The notes under the pieces were generated by a model that was not told the DNA's origin, did no database searches, and was given only the letters and a program-made list of their open reading frames with translations. 34,443 bases of DNA, taken from the NCBI RefSeq assembly GCF_011045165.1, contig NZ_JAAKZI010000038.1, positions 1 to 34,443 of the forward strand. Direction: 5' to 3'. The stretch's first letter is position 1. Each line of letters starts with the position of its first letter. This document shows, in pieces, positions 16,871-25,499 of the stretch. The stretch comes from Arthrobacter silviterrae (GTDB lineage Bacteria; Actinomycetota; Actinomycetes; Actinomycetales; Micrococcaceae). A program made the translations under genes and the position numbers.

Positions 16871-18181
16871 TCAGGCCGCTTCCTCCTCAAATTCGTCGCG
16901 ACGGTAGCCGGGCCATGCAGTGCGCTGGTCCTTGGCCCAGGCAGCAACGAACCCCGTGTCCAGCAGGCGCTCGAGCAGATAGGCCAGCTTGTACCCCGGC
17001 TGGCAGCCCTGGGAGGCTTGAAAGTAGGTCCCGGCCCAGGTCCCCCGGCCGCGGCACCACTGGATCCAGCCGAGCAGACAGAGCACCGGCGCCTTGGCCG
17101 GGCCCTGCAGTGATCCGGCAAGGAAGAGCAGCAGTTCCTCGGCACGGTCCATCCTCTCCCAATTCGGGCGGGCTGCCCTCGGGTGGGCTGCTCCCCCGCC
17201 AACCGCACTGCCGCCCAGCAGGATGTCGCTAAATGTGGCCGCCGCCCCGCAGGCGTCCAGATCCAAAGGATCCGAAAGGCCACCGACGCCGCCCTGGCGG
17301 CCACCGGACAGGAAAACTTCATAATCCTCGGCCTGGTTGCCGCCAAACCAGTTGGGCGGCACCACTGGCCGGGCAGTTGCTGATTCCAGGAAGCCCATGT
17401 CGAAGAGGCCGGCCAGGGCCAGCTCCGGCGTATCGGCCAAGGAGACCATGACGGCGTCGCGCATGGAGGTGTTGCCCAGGCTGGCCGCAAGGAAGGCCGA
17501 CATGCCGGCGTCGGGATGTTCCGGCCAGTGGGCCAGCGACCTTTCCCAGGCACCCAGGGTGACGGCTGCCTGGTTTACGGCCAAGGCGGTCCCCGCCAAG
17601 CCATCAGCAAGGGCAGGCCGGAGTGCTTCCACCTTCCCGGCAAAAGCCCGGTCAGTCACGGCCGTCATCTTGGGGATGCGCTCCCGGGGATTTTCCTCGA
17701 CGGCGCTGCCGCGGAACACAAACTCTGCATTGACAAAGCTGCCGGTGATGGTCGAGTTGCTGCGGCCGGGCCACGGGCAGCATGACGGATTCGAGCACTC
17801 GACGCTGCGCCAGTGCCCGCTGCCGACATACCAGCTGTCCCGCACCGGCAGGCCCTCGGCGGCAAAAGCCCGTTGCAGCGCCTCATGGAGATCGCGCAGC
17901 GGAAAATTGTCCGGCTCGGTCCAGTCCTCGCCGGCGAACAAGGCAATGAGGCAGCCGTCGGCCTGCAGGTCGCTGGCCAGCTGGACCGCGGCGACGCGGG
18001 CGAACCCGTCCAGGTCCACAGTGCCCGAGGGCGGCAGGTCCAGGCGCATGGTGGCCCGCAAGGCCTTGCCGCCCATGCCGATGCACACCACGCTGTTCTC
18101 CGGCCAGTAGCCGACAATGTGGGGTATGAACGCCAGCAGGTCCTCGCCGGCACTGACTCTGATTTTCTCTTGTTTTCCCAT
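16871..18181 (-). CDS. DUF4192 domain-containing protein
   Basis: The 436-residue protein begins with VSAGEDLLAFIPHIVGYWPE and NSVVCIGM, the N-terminal signature of DUF4192. It also has the family's cysteine cluster WRSVECSNPSCCPWPGR. DUF4192 proteins are common in actinobacteria near the primary sigma gene; no biochemical role is established. The start was set at the ATG at 18181 with GGGGG just upstream; an in-frame extension of 20 residues lacks family similarity. A DnaA-box-like sequence lies 62 bases upstream. Confidence 0.88.
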   Translation of the reverse strand: MGKQEKIRVSAGEDLLAFIPHIVGYWPENSVVCIGMGGKALRATMRLDLPPSGTVDLDGFARVAAVQLASDLQADGCLIALFAGEDWTEPDNFPLRDLHEALQRAFAAEGLPVRDSWYVGSGHWRSVECSNPSCCPWPGRSNSTITGSFVNAEFVFRGSAVEENPRERIPKMTAVTDRAFAGKVEALRPALADGLAGTALAVNQAAVTLGAWERSLAHWPEHPDAGMSAFLAASLGNTSMRDAVMVSLADTPELALAGLFDMGFLESATARPVVPPNWFGGNQAEDYEVFLSGGRQGGVGGLSDPLDLDACGAAATFSDILLGGSAVGGGAAHPRAARPNWERMDRAEELLLFLAGSLQGPAKAPVLCLLGWIQWCRGRGTWAGTYFQASQGCQPGYKLAYLLERLLDTGFVAAWAKDQRTAWPGYRRDEFEEEAA

Positions 18182-18242
18182 GCCCCCAGACTTCCGCGCA
18201 TCGGGGCGGCAAAAAAGGCCGCAAGCCCCCAAAGCGTCCATC

Positions 18243-18251
18243 TGTGGATAA
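18243..18251 (-). other. DnaA-box-like sequence upstream of the DUF4192 gene
   Basis: The minus strand reads TTATCCACA, identical to the classical DnaA box consensus. It lies in the 144-base gap between the MFS and DUF4192 genes. A single 9-mer may occur by chance in this much sequence, so binding is only a possibility. Confidence 0.4.
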
Positions 18252-18325
18252 CACCGCGCTGCTTCGCACTCAAATGATCAAGCACTTCCGCTCACACGTG
18301 GCCGGAGGGCAGCGGGGAAGCCCGG

Positions 18326-19738
18326 TCAGTCCTGCCCGGCAGGGCCGCCGTCGTGCTTTCCAGCGGTGTCGCGGCCAGCAGTGTCCCTGCCCGCAAGCCG
18401 CCCGGCCCGCAGCTCGCTCCTGTACTGGGCCCGGCGCCGGGCATTGTCGGCCAGCGCCTGCCGCAGCGGCGGAACTGTCTCGCCCGCCAGGGCCATTCGG
18501 CGGCGCACCTGGTTGCGCATCCCAATCACGGCACCCACGCCGATGGCCAGGACGATGAATTGGAAGGACAGCGCAATCCGGAACGAGTCCAGCGAATACA
18601 GGTTGCCGCCGGAGAAGCCGCTGTTCTTGAGCAGGTCAAGAATCAGGCCCACCACGTACATGGTGATCAGGGCCGCGATGAATCCGCCCACATTGACGAT
18701 GCCCGTGGCGGTCCCGATGCGGCGCGACGGATTGAAGGTCCGGGCAAAGTCAAAACCGATCATGGATGCCGGGCCGCCGAGGGCCAGGATCAGCACCAGC
18801 ACCACCAGCAGCCACAGGGGTGCCGGCCCCGGGTAAAGGATAACGGAGAGCCACGCGGCCGTAATGGCAAACGTTACGGCCAGGACCATGGTGGAGCGGC
18901 GCATGGGGTGCCGGCCCACCCAGCCGCCCAGCAGGGGTCCGCAGATGATCCCGACCACCACAAAGAGGCTCAGCAGGACGCTGGCCTCGGTCGGGTCCAG
19001 GCCCTGGCCAGACACGAGGAACGGGTAGCCCCAGGTCATGACAAACACATTGCCCGCAAATTGTGTGGCAAAGTGGCTCCACATGCCCAGGCGCGTGCCC
19101 GGCTGCTGCCAGGCCCGGGCCAGGTCCTCCGCCGTTTCCTTGATCCCGGCCAGTTCGACGGCGGGCCCCGACATTTCCGGTGCATTGCGCAGCGCCGCGG
19201 TGGAGAGGACGCAGGCCACCAGGCCCAGCCCGGCGAGCCCAAGGAATGCCGGGCTCCAGCCCCAGGCATGGAGCACCAGGGCAAACGGCGCAATGGAGAT
19301 CAGCTGGCCGAACTGCCCGAGCTGGCCCGTCAGCTGCGTGAGCAGGGGCACGCGCCGGGACGGAAACCAGGCCGGGATGAGCCGGATGACGGAGATGAAC
19401 GTCATGGCGTCGCCGGCGCCGACAAAGATGCGGCCCACCACGCCCCCGGGCACGGAGGTTGCCGCGGCAAGCTGAATCTGCCCCACCGTCATGAGGGCGG
19501 CACCGGTGGCAATCATGACGCGGGGACCAAAGCGGTCCACCAGTACGCCCACGGGGATCTGCAGCCCCGCATACACCAGCAGCTGGATGACCGTGAACGC
19601 GGACAGGGCGGACGCCGATGCGCTGAAACGCGCTGTGGCCTCAAGCCCTACCACCCCGAAGGAGGTTCGTTGGGTCACTGCAATGAGGTAGGCGAAAACG
19701 CCGACTCCCCAAACGGTCCATGCGCGTTTACTGTCCAC
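18326..19738 (-). CDS. MFS transporter
   Basis: This 470-residue membrane protein has about 12 hydrophobic segments. The loop 2-3 signature is VGVLVDRFGPRVMIATGAALM, an MFS motif (G-x3-D-R-x-G-R/K). A second related motif occurs after helix 8 (LLGGWVGRHPMRRSTMV). The C-terminal tail is hydrophilic and rich in Arg, Ala and Gly. The substrate cannot be read from the sequence. The start is a GTG at 19738, supported by TAGTCT six bases upstream and no Shine-Dalgarno sequence. It is on the same strand as its neighbours but spaced from them. Confidence 0.88.
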   Translation of the reverse strand: MDSKRAWTVWGVGVFAYLIAVTQRTSFGVVGLEATARFSASASALSAFTVIQLLVYAGLQIPVGVLVDRFGPRVMIATGAALMTVGQIQLAAATSVPGGVVGRIFVGAGDAMTFISVIRLIPAWFPSRRVPLLTQLTGQLGQFGQLISIAPFALVLHAWGWSPAFLGLAGLGLVACVLSTAALRNAPEMSGPAVELAGIKETAEDLARAWQQPGTRLGMWSHFATQFAGNVFVMTWGYPFLVSGQGLDPTEASVLLSLFVVVGIICGPLLGGWVGRHPMRRSTMVLAVTFAITAAWLSVILYPGPAPLWLLVVLVLILALGGPASMIGFDFARTFNPSRRIGTATGIVNVGGFIAALITMYVVGLILDLLKNSGFSGGNLYSLDSFRIALSFQFIVLAIGVGAVIGMRNQVRRRMALAGETVPPLRQALADNARRRAQYRSELRAGRLAGRDTAGRDTAGKHDGGPAGQD

Positions 19739-19744
19739 GGAACA

Positions 19745-19750
19745 AGACTA
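19745..19750 (-). promoter_or_regulatory. Possible -10 box for a leaderless MFS transcript with GTG start
   Basis: TAGTCT on the minus strand ends six bases before the GTG at 19738. No Shine-Dalgarno sequence and no clear -35 are visible. The spacing matches other genes in this window. Confidence 0.35.
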
Positions 19751-19820
19751 TTCGTCCCCGGTCCGCAAGCCATGGCCGGGCGGCTACGATTCCCGTCACA
19801 TTTGGCCGGCCGCAACCCAA

Positions 19821-20780
19821 TTAGGGGCGGCCGGGGCCGTCCAGGGGACCGGCGTCGCGGCTGGCCAGGTAGGCTTCCACGGCTGCCCCGAGCTCATCGG
19901 CGCCGGGCAGTTCGTCGTTGTCCCCGGCAAGAAGGGAACGCCGGGCCGTGCCGTCGCTGTGGGCGTCATACTGCGTCTCAAGGTTCTTCACGACGGCGGC
20001 CACTTCCGCCGAGCCCTCCACCTGTTCGGTGATTTGGCGTTCCACGGCCCGCCCGGCTTCCCGGAGCCGTTCGCTGGGCAGCATCAGCGAGGCTGCGGCG
20101 CCCAGGTATTCCAGGCCGGCGACGGCGGCAGGCGGGTACTCGGCGTCGGCCAGGTAGTGGGGCACGTGAATGGCGTAGCCCACCACGTTCCGGCCCTCCG
20201 CTGCCAGCCGGTATTCCAGCACATGCCCGATGGCGGACGGCAATTCCAGGGTGGTCTTCCACGCTGAAATTCCCTCGATGAGTTCGGGCCGGTTGCCGTG
20301 CACGGTGGCCCCGATGGGACGGGTGTGCGGCACCGGCATGGGAATGGAGTGCACCCATGCCGTCAGGTTGACGTCCAGGCGGCGGACCAGGCCCAGCACG
20401 GCCAGGGTGAACCGTTCCCACTGCAGGTCCGGCTCACTCCCGAACAAGAACAGGAAGGGCTTTCCGAGGGCGTCCACCATGCGGTAGAGCACCAGCGACG
20501 GCGCCTGGTAGTCGCTGAGGTGGTCCTCCGTGAAAGTCATCCGGGGACGCCGGGAGCGGTAGTCAATGAGCTGGTCGATGTCGAAGACGGCCAGGGGCTC
20601 TGCGGCCAGGTGGTCGGTCAGCTCCCCGGCAATCTGGGTGATGACATGGCCGGCATCGGAAAACCCGGTGAACGACATCAGCAGGTTCAGCCCCCGCAGG
20701 TCCTCGGCCGCCAGCAGCGCCTCATTGAGGGCATAGAGGGACTCGGGGTCCTGGAACGGGGCATGCGCAATGTTGTTCAT
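19821..20780 (-). CDS. PAC2-family protein
   Basis: The 319-residue protein matches the actinobacterial PAC2 family (fold of proteasome assembly chaperone 2). Visible blocks are LLMSFTGFSDAGHVITQIA, FDIDQLIDYRSRRPRM, LFGSEPDLQWERF and a C-terminal helical part. The bacterial members are of unconfirmed function; a role with the proteasome is suggested by the name but not shown here. The start ATG has GAGGAAG four bases upstream. It is the next gene after gcvT on the same strand, 126 bases away. Confidence 0.87.
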   Translation of the reverse strand: MNNIAHAPFQDPESLYALNEALLAAEDLRGLNLLMSFTGFSDAGHVITQIAGELTDHLAAEPLAVFDIDQLIDYRSRRPRMTFTEDHLSDYQAPSLVLYRMVDALGKPFLFLFGSEPDLQWERFTLAVLGLVRRLDVNLTAWVHSIPMPVPHTRPIGATVHGNRPELIEGISAWKTTLELPSAIGHVLEYRLAAEGRNVVGYAIHVPHYLADAEYPPAAVAGLEYLGAAASLMLPSERLREAGRAVERQITEQVEGSAEVAAVVKNLETQYDAHSDGTARRSLLAGDNDELPGADELGAAVEAYLASRDAGPLDGPGRP

Positions 20781-20906
20781 CTGTCTTCCTCACACTGGTG
20801 TCTCTCACCAGCACAACGCCGCAGGCGCCGGGAATCATCCCGGGCACCGTGGCGCACATGGTTTATCTCGCGGCAGCCCGTGCACCACGGGTGCCGGGGC
20901 TCTGTT

Positions 20907-22055
20907 TCAATCCTTCGCGTTGACCTGCACAAAGGGCGGCTTGACCACGGTGACGCCCAGCCGGCGCCCGCGGATGTCCAGCGCCAGGGTGTCCCCGAGC
21001 GCAACAGACGGGGCCACCAGGGCCAGCGCGACGCCGTTGCCAAGGGTCGGCGAAAAGGTGCCGGACGTCGTCGTCCCCACCACGGCGCCGGCGCCGTCCA
21101 GGACAGCCGCGCCGGCACGGGGCACGCCGCGCTCGGTCGCGAGCAGGCCCACGGACTTCCGCGGCGCCCCGGCCGCCTTTTGGGCCACCAGTGCGTCCCG
21201 GCCCCAAAACCCTTCCTTCTTCCAGCCCACGGCCCAGCCCACACCGGCCTCCAGGGGCGAGATGGCCGTGGACAGCTCGTGGCCGTGCAGGGCGTAGCCC
21301 ATTTCGGTGCGCAGGGTGTCCCGGGCCCCGAGTCCGGCAGCCTTGCCGCCGGCCCTGCCCACCTCCGCCGCCAGCGCCTCCCACACGGCGGGGGCGTCGG
21401 CCCAGCGCGGCACAATTTCATAGCCGTGCTCGCCCGTGTAGCCCGTGCGGCACACCGTCAAGGGCAGCTCGGCGCCGCCGATCACGGCCACCGCATCAAC
21501 AAAGGACATGTACTGCGCTGGTTGGGGCAGGCCCAGTGCCTCCATGACGGCCGCCGAGGCCGGGCCCTGGACGGCAAAAACCGCAAAGTCCCGGTGGAGG
21601 TCCCTGATCTCGAGGTCCTTGGTCTCCGGGGCGGAACCTTCGGCGTCGCGGGCCTCCACCAGCGCCGCGACAACCGCCGCGGTGTTCGCCGCATTGGGAA
21701 TCAGGAACACGTCCCCGTCACCGCGCAAATAAGCAATGAGGTCGTCAATGACGGTGCCTTCGGGCGTCAGCGCGAGCGTGTACTGGGCACTGCCGGGCGC
21801 GATCCTGAAGAGGTCGTTGGAGAGGCACCGGTTGGCAAACTCCCGTGCTCCGGGCCCGCGGATTTCAGCCTTGCCCAGGTGCGAGACGTCAAAGAGGCCG
21901 ACGGCGGTGCGCACGGCCGTGTGCTCGGCCACCACTCCGCCGCCGTCGTACTGCAGCGGCATCAGCCAGCCGCCAAACTCGGCCATCTTGGCGCCGTGGG
22001 CCACGTGCCATTCATGCAACGGCCCGTACAGCAGCTCCTGGGTATTTTCACTCAT
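20907..22055 (-). CDS. gcvT: Aminomethyltransferase (glycine cleavage system T protein)
   Basis: The 382-residue protein begins [20 protein letters not shown] and continues GWLMPLQYD, then [15 protein letters not shown], all typical of GcvT. The central [18 protein letters not shown] block (tetrahydrofolate site) and the C-terminal [16 protein letters not shown] block are present. It moves the methylene group from aminomethyl-lipoyl GcvH to tetrahydrofolate and releases ammonia. The start was set at the ATG at 22055, since the 39-residue in-frame extension is not family-like. A TACCGT box seven bases upstream would make it leaderless. gcvH and gcvP are not in the window. I looked for a glycine riboswitch and there is no room for one. 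Confidence 0.93.
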   Translation of the reverse strand: MSENTQELLYGPLHEWHVAHGAKMAEFGGWLMPLQYDGGGVVAEHTAVRTAVGLFDVSHLGKAEIRGPGAREFANRCLSNDLFRIAPGSAQYTLALTPEGTVIDDLIAYLRGDGDVFLIPNAANTAAVVAALVEARDAEGSAPETKDLEIRDLHRDFAVFAVQGPASAAVMEALGLPQPAQYMSFVDAVAVIGGAELPLTVCRTGYTGEHGYEIVPRWADAPAVWEALAAEVGRAGGKAAGLGARDTLRTEMGYALHGHELSTAISPLEAGVGWAVGWKKEGFWGRDALVAQKAAGAPRKSVGLLATERGVPRAGAAVLDGAGAVVGTTTSGTFSPTLGNGVALALVAPSVALGDTLALDIRGRRLGVTVVKPPFVQVNAKD

Positions 22056-22062
22056 GCCCCAT

Positions 22063-22068
22063 ACGGTA
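22063..22068 (-). promoter_or_regulatory. Possible -10 box for a leaderless gcvT transcript
   Basis: TACCGT on the minus strand lies seven bases before the gcvT ATG, within the 134-base divergent gap shared with pepA. No clear -35 hexamer is seen. GGGG just before the ATG is a weak alternative ribosome binding site. Confidence 0.3.
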
Positions 22069-22132
22069 CCGCAGGCCGGGGCGGCCCACCCCCCGGTGCC
22101 CGGCAGCAACGGCCCCCCGCGCCGAAAGAGAC

Positions 22133-22138
22133 TACGAT
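22133..22138 (+). promoter_or_regulatory. Possible -10 box of the pepA promoter
   Basis: TACGAT fits the actinobacterial TAnnnT -10 pattern. It lies 51 bases before the pepA GTG start. No recognisable -35 is present 17 bases upstream. Confidence 0.35.
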
Positions 22139-22189
22139 CTTTAGGAGTGTGACCTTTCATAACCAACACCACGTGAGGACCTTTTTACA

Positions 22190-23719
22190 GTGAGTGCGAA
22201 CCACCCCATATCCTTTAACGTCATCAGCTCGGACCTCAAGAAGGCTTCGGCGGATGCGCTTGTCATCGGCGTCGGCAAGGGTGCCGACGGTGCCGTCCTG
22301 CTCGACTCGCCCCTCACCGCCTCCACGGTCAAGTCCCTGAAGGAATCCCTGGCGGCCCTGGGCGTCACGGGTGACGCGGACCAGTTGGTGCGCCTCCCCG
22401 GACTGCCGGACACCGGCGCGAAAGTGCTGGTCCTGGCCGGAGTGGGCAAGCTTGCCGGCACCGAAATCACCGAGGAATCCCTGCGCCGCGCCGCCGGCTC
22501 GGCCGTCCGCCAGCTGGCAGGCCTGGCCCACGTGGTGCTCGCGCTGCCGACGACGGCGGTCGAGCAGGTTTCCGCGCTGGCTGAGGGGGCCGCACTGGGC
22601 GCCTACCAATACGACAGCCTGCACTCGAACAAGGCAGGGAACAAGGCTGCCGTTGCCAAGGTCACCATTTACTCCGCACTCGCCAAGGACCCCAAGCTGG
22701 CGGCCGCGCTGCTGCGGGCCTCGACGGTGGCCAAGGCGGTCAACGCCACCCGCACCCTGGTCAACGAACCCCCGAGCCGCCTCTACCCGGCCACATTTGC
22801 TGAAGCCGCCAAGGACCTGGCCAAGGGCCTGCCGGTCAAGGTGACCGTCATGGATGAAAAGCGCCTCCTGAAGGACGGCTTCGGCGGCATCATGGGAGTG
22901 GGGCAGGGCTCCTCGCGCCCGCCGCGCATGGTGAAGATGGAATACAAGTCGGACAAGGCCGTTGCGGACCTGGCCCTGGTGGGCAAGGGCATCACCTTTG
23001 ACTCCGGCGGCATCTCAATCAAGCCCGGCGCCGGCATGATCACCATGAAGTGCGACATGGCCGGCGCAGCCGCCGTGCTGAACACCGTCCTGGCCGTGGC
23101 GGAACTGGGCCTCCCCGTCAATGTCACCGGATGGCTGTGCATTGCCGAGAACATGCCCTCCGGCACCGCAATCCGCCCCTCCGACGTGCTGACCATCCTT
23201 GGCGGCAAGACGGTGGAAGTCCTGAACACCGACGCCGAAGGGCGCCTGGTCATGGCCGACGGCCTCGTGGCCGCCTCCCATGAATTTCCCGACGTCATCA
23301 TTGACGTTGCCACCCTGACCGGCGCGCAGGTGGTGGCACTGGGCCACCGCACAGCCGCCGTGATGGGCGACGACGGCGTGAGCGCAGCGCTGAAGGCTGC
23401 CGCAGACCGGGCCGGCGAACTCATCTGGCCCATGCCGCTGCCCGAGGAACTGCGCCCGTCGCTGGACTCCCCCGTGGCCGACCTGGCCAACATTGGTGAG
23501 CGCATGGGCGGCATGATGACGGCCGCCGTGTTCCTGCAGGAATTCATCGGCAAGGACAAGAACGGTGAGACCATCCCCTGGGCACACCTGGACATTGCCG
23601 GGCCTGCCTTCAATGAAGGCGCCCCGTACGGCTACACACCCAAGCAGGGCACAGGCATGGCCGTGCGCACGCTGGTGGCCTACGTGGAGGACGTCGTGGC
23701 CCGCAGCAACCAGCGGTGA
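22190..23719 (+). CDS. pepA: Leucyl aminopeptidase (M17 family)
   Basis: The 509-residue protein has the full M17 active site. GKGITFDSGGISIKPG provides Lys266, Asp271 and Lys278. MKCDMAGAAAVL provides Asp289, and the family signature NTDAEGRL provides Asp348, Glu350 and Arg352. M17 enzymes are cytoplasmic hexamers that use two metal ions to remove N-terminal residues from peptides. The start is a GTG with GAGGA 11 bases upstream. It is divergent from gcvT. Downstream is a 258-base gap leading to lpdA. Confidence 0.95.
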   Translation: MSANHPISFNVISSDLKKASADALVIGVGKGADGAVLLDSPLTASTVKSLKESLAALGVTGDADQLVRLPGLPDTGAKVLVLAGVGKLAGTEITEESLRRAAGSAVRQLAGLAHVVLALPTTAVEQVSALAEGAALGAYQYDSLHSNKAGNKAAVAKVTIYSALAKDPKLAAALLRASTVAKAVNATRTLVNEPPSRLYPATFAEAAKDLAKGLPVKVTVMDEKRLLKDGFGGIMGVGQGSSRPPRMVKMEYKSDKAVADLALVGKGITFDSGGISIKPGAGMITMKCDMAGAAAVLNTVLAVAELGLPVNVTGWLCIAENMPSGTAIRPSDVLTILGGKTVEVLNTDAEGRLVMADGLVAASHEFPDVIIDVATLTGAQVVALGHRTAAVMGDDGVSAALKAAADRAGELIWPMPLPEELRPSLDSPVADLANIGERMGGMMTAAVFLQEFIGKDKNGETIPWAHLDIAGPAFNEGAPYGYTPKQGTGMAVRTLVAYVEDVVARSNQR

Positions 23720-23730
23720 CCAATCCCATA

Positions 23731-23759
23731 GTGACTATGACCACAAACGGCTTTACTGT
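23731..23759 (+). promoter_or_regulatory. Weak candidate promoter between pepA and lpdA
   Basis: GTGACT (23731-23736) and TACTGT (23754-23759) are separated by 17 bases. Both hexamers are weak matches to the housekeeping consensus. If real, transcription would begin about 210 bases before lpdA and include a short ORF and a stem-loop. Confidence 0.3.
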
Positions 23760-23778
23760 GACAGGGCCGAGGTGGAGC

Positions 23779-23826
23779 ATGGAAGTTCTGACCGCTAAGG
23801 TGAGTGCTGAAAGCTTTTGTCCCTGA
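23779..23826 (+). CDS. Possible 15-codon leader ORF upstream of lpdA
   Basis: ATG at 23779 opens a 15-residue peptide, MEVLTAKVSAESFCP, ending at TGA. GAGGTGGAG lies directly upstream and could serve as ribosome binding site. It has no run of a single regulatory amino acid, so an attenuation role is not evident. It may be a chance ORF. Confidence 0.2.
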   Translation: MEVLTAKVSAESFCP

Positions 23827-23877
23827 CACCCGTGTGCCACCGACCCTTGATGGCATTGGCATTGGTGATCCTGGACA

Positions 23878-23917
23878 TGTCAGGCCTGCCGTCCGCATCC
23901 GGACGGCAGGCCTGACA
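23878..23917. terminator. Perfect 18-base-pair stem-loop between pepA and lpdA
   Basis: The arm 23878-23895 pairs with 23900-23917 without mismatch around the tetraloop CATC. There is no T tract on either side. It could end the pepA transcript in the U-less style reported for actinobacteria, or sit in the lpdA leader, whose start codon is 60 bases downstream. Confidence 0.6.
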
Positions 23918-23977
23918 CAACAATTGATGAGATGGCGCGCGACCCCGTGCGCCACCCGAACGCGAGGGAGCGTCTAA

Positions 23978-25360
23978 GTGGCCGAACAGGCAGCTGGGCA
24001 AGAATTCGACATCCTGATTCTCGGTGGCGGCAGCGGCGGATACGCCGCGGCATTGCGGGCCGTCCAATTGGGCAAGACCGTGGGGCTGGTGGAGAAGGCC
24101 AAGTTGGGCGGGACCTGCCTGCACAACGGCTGCATTCCCACGAAGGCACTGCTGCACGCAGCAGAAGTTGCCGACCACGCCCGCGAAGGCGCCAAGATCG
24201 GCGTCAACGTTGAGCTCACGGGCATCGACATGAACGCCGTGAACGCGTACAAGGACGGCATCATCGCCGGCAAGTACAAGGGCCTCCAGGGCCTCATCAA
24301 GGGCAAGGGCATCACGGTCATCGAGGGTGAGGGCAAGCTCACAGCAGCAAACACCGTCACCGTCAATGGCGTGAACTACACCGGCAAGAACATTGTGCTG
24401 GCCACCGGTTCATACTCCCGCAGCCTGCCCGGGCTGGAAATTGGCGGCAAGGTCATCACCTCCGACCAGGCGCTCACCATGGACTACCTGCCCAAGAGCG
24501 TCATTGTGCTCGGCGGCGGCGTCATCGGCGTCGAATTTGCTTCCGTCTGGAAGTCCTTCGGCGTGGATGTCACCATCATCGAAGGCATGGCCTCCCTGGT
24601 CCCGAACGAGGATGCCTCGATCATCAAGGTCCTCGAGCGGACCTTCCGCAAGCGCGGCATCAAGTTCAACACGGGCACCTTCTTCCAGGGCGTGGAGCAA
24701 ACCGCCGACGGCGTCAAGGCCACCCTCGTCGACGGCAAGACGTTCGAGGCCGACCTCATGCTGGTCGCCGTCGGGCGCGGCCCGTCAACGGCCGGTCTCG
24801 GCTATGAAGAAGCCGGCGTCACCGTCGACCGCGGCTTCGTCATCACCAACGACCGGCTCCACACCGGCGTCGGCAACATCTACGCCGTGGGCGACATTGT
24901 CCCGGGTGTCCAGCTGGCACATCGCGGGTTCCAGCAGGGCATCTTCGTGGCCGAGGAAATCGCCGGCCTGAACCCTGTGGTGGTTGAGGACATCAACATC
25001 CCCAAGGTCACCTTCTGCGACCCGGAAATCGCCTCCGTCGGCTTGAATGAAAAGCAAGCGAAGGAGAAGTTCGGCGACGCCAACGTTGAGTCCACCGAGT
25101 ACAACCTTGCGGGCAACGGCAAGAGCGCCATCATCGGCACTGGCGGCATCATCAAGTTCGTCCGCGAAAAGGACGGACCCGTGGTGGGCGTTCACATGAT
25201 CGGCACCCGGGTGGGCGAACAGATCGGCGAGGCCCAGCTGATCGTGAACTGGGAAGCCTACCCCGAGGACGTTGCAGGCCTGGTGCACGCGCACCCCACC
25301 CAAAACGAAGCCCTCGGCGAGGCGGCCATGGCATTGGCCGGCCGCCCGCTCCACGGCTAG
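23978..25360 (+). CDS. lpdA: Dihydrolipoyl dehydrogenase (E3)
   Basis: This 460-residue flavoprotein has FAD-binding [10 protein letters not shown] at the N-terminus. The redox disulfide is [13 protein letters not shown] (Cys47 and Cys52). The NAD-binding motif is [13 protein letters not shown], and the second FAD motif is NIYAVGDIV. The catalytic His439-Glu444 pair lies in HAHPTQNE. It reoxidises dihydrolipoyl groups on 2-oxoacid dehydrogenase E2 proteins and on GcvH, making NADH. The start is a GTG with GAGGGAG eight bases upstream. It is followed by the E2 gene after a stem-loop and an AT-rich promoter region. Confidence 0.96.
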   Translation: MAEQAAGQEFDILILGGGSGGYAAALRAVQLGKTVGLVEKAKLGGTCLHNGCIPTKALLHAAEVADHAREGAKIGVNVELTGIDMNAVNAYKDGIIAGKYKGLQGLIKGKGITVIEGEGKLTAANTVTVNGVNYTGKNIVLATGSYSRSLPGLEIGGKVITSDQALTMDYLPKSVIVLGGGVIGVEFASVWKSFGVDVTIIEGMASLVPNEDASIIKVLERTFRKRGIKFNTGTFFQGVEQTADGVKATLVDGKTFEADLMLVAVGRGPSTAGLGYEEAGVTVDRGFVITNDRLHTGVGNIYAVGDIVPGVQLAHRGFQQGIFVAEEIAGLNPVVVEDINIPKVTFCDPEIASVGLNEKQAKEKFGDANVESTEYNLAGNGKSAIIGTGGIIKFVREKDGPVVGVHMIGTRVGEQIGEAQLIVNWEAYPEDVAGLVHAHPTQNEALGEAAMALAGRPLHG

Positions 25361-25370
25361 CAGTACCTCA

Positions 25371-25404
25371 TTAGTGCACCCGGCGCCTGCGCCGGGTGCA
25401 CTAA
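25371..25404. terminator. Perfect 16-base-pair stem-loop after lpdA
   Basis: TTAGTGCACCCGGCGC (25371-25386) pairs perfectly with 25389-25404. The nominal two-base loop means the top pair or two must open. No T tract follows. It separates lpdA from the AT-rich region in front of the E2 gene. Confidence 0.6.
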
Positions 25405-25418
25405 GCTCAAATACAAAT

Positions 25419-25440
25419 AATCATTACTTAATCATTACTC
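25419..25440 (+). repeat. Two tandem 11-base repeats in front of the E2 gene
   Basis: AATCATTACTT is followed directly by AATCATTACTC. The spacing of 11 bases is one helical turn, so two proteins could bind side by side on the same face. The surrounding 25405-25450 stretch is strikingly AT-rich for this genome and probably contains the promoter of the E2 gene. Confidence 0.6.
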
Positions 25441-25499
25441 ATGAATTTCATGTCCGGCGCCTGGACAAGGCACCGCACAAAAAGGAGAACGGGGACGAA

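Noticed and set aside
22056-22189. Glycine riboswitch in front of gcvT
   Set aside because: The divergent gap is only 134 bases, shows no tandem aptamer-like conserved core, and a -10 box sits seven bases from the gcvT start.
25272-25499. Upstream extension of the E2 protein
   Set aside because: It overlaps the end of lpdA and crosses the stem-loop and AT-rich promoter region; the lipoyl domain begins at the ATG at 25500.
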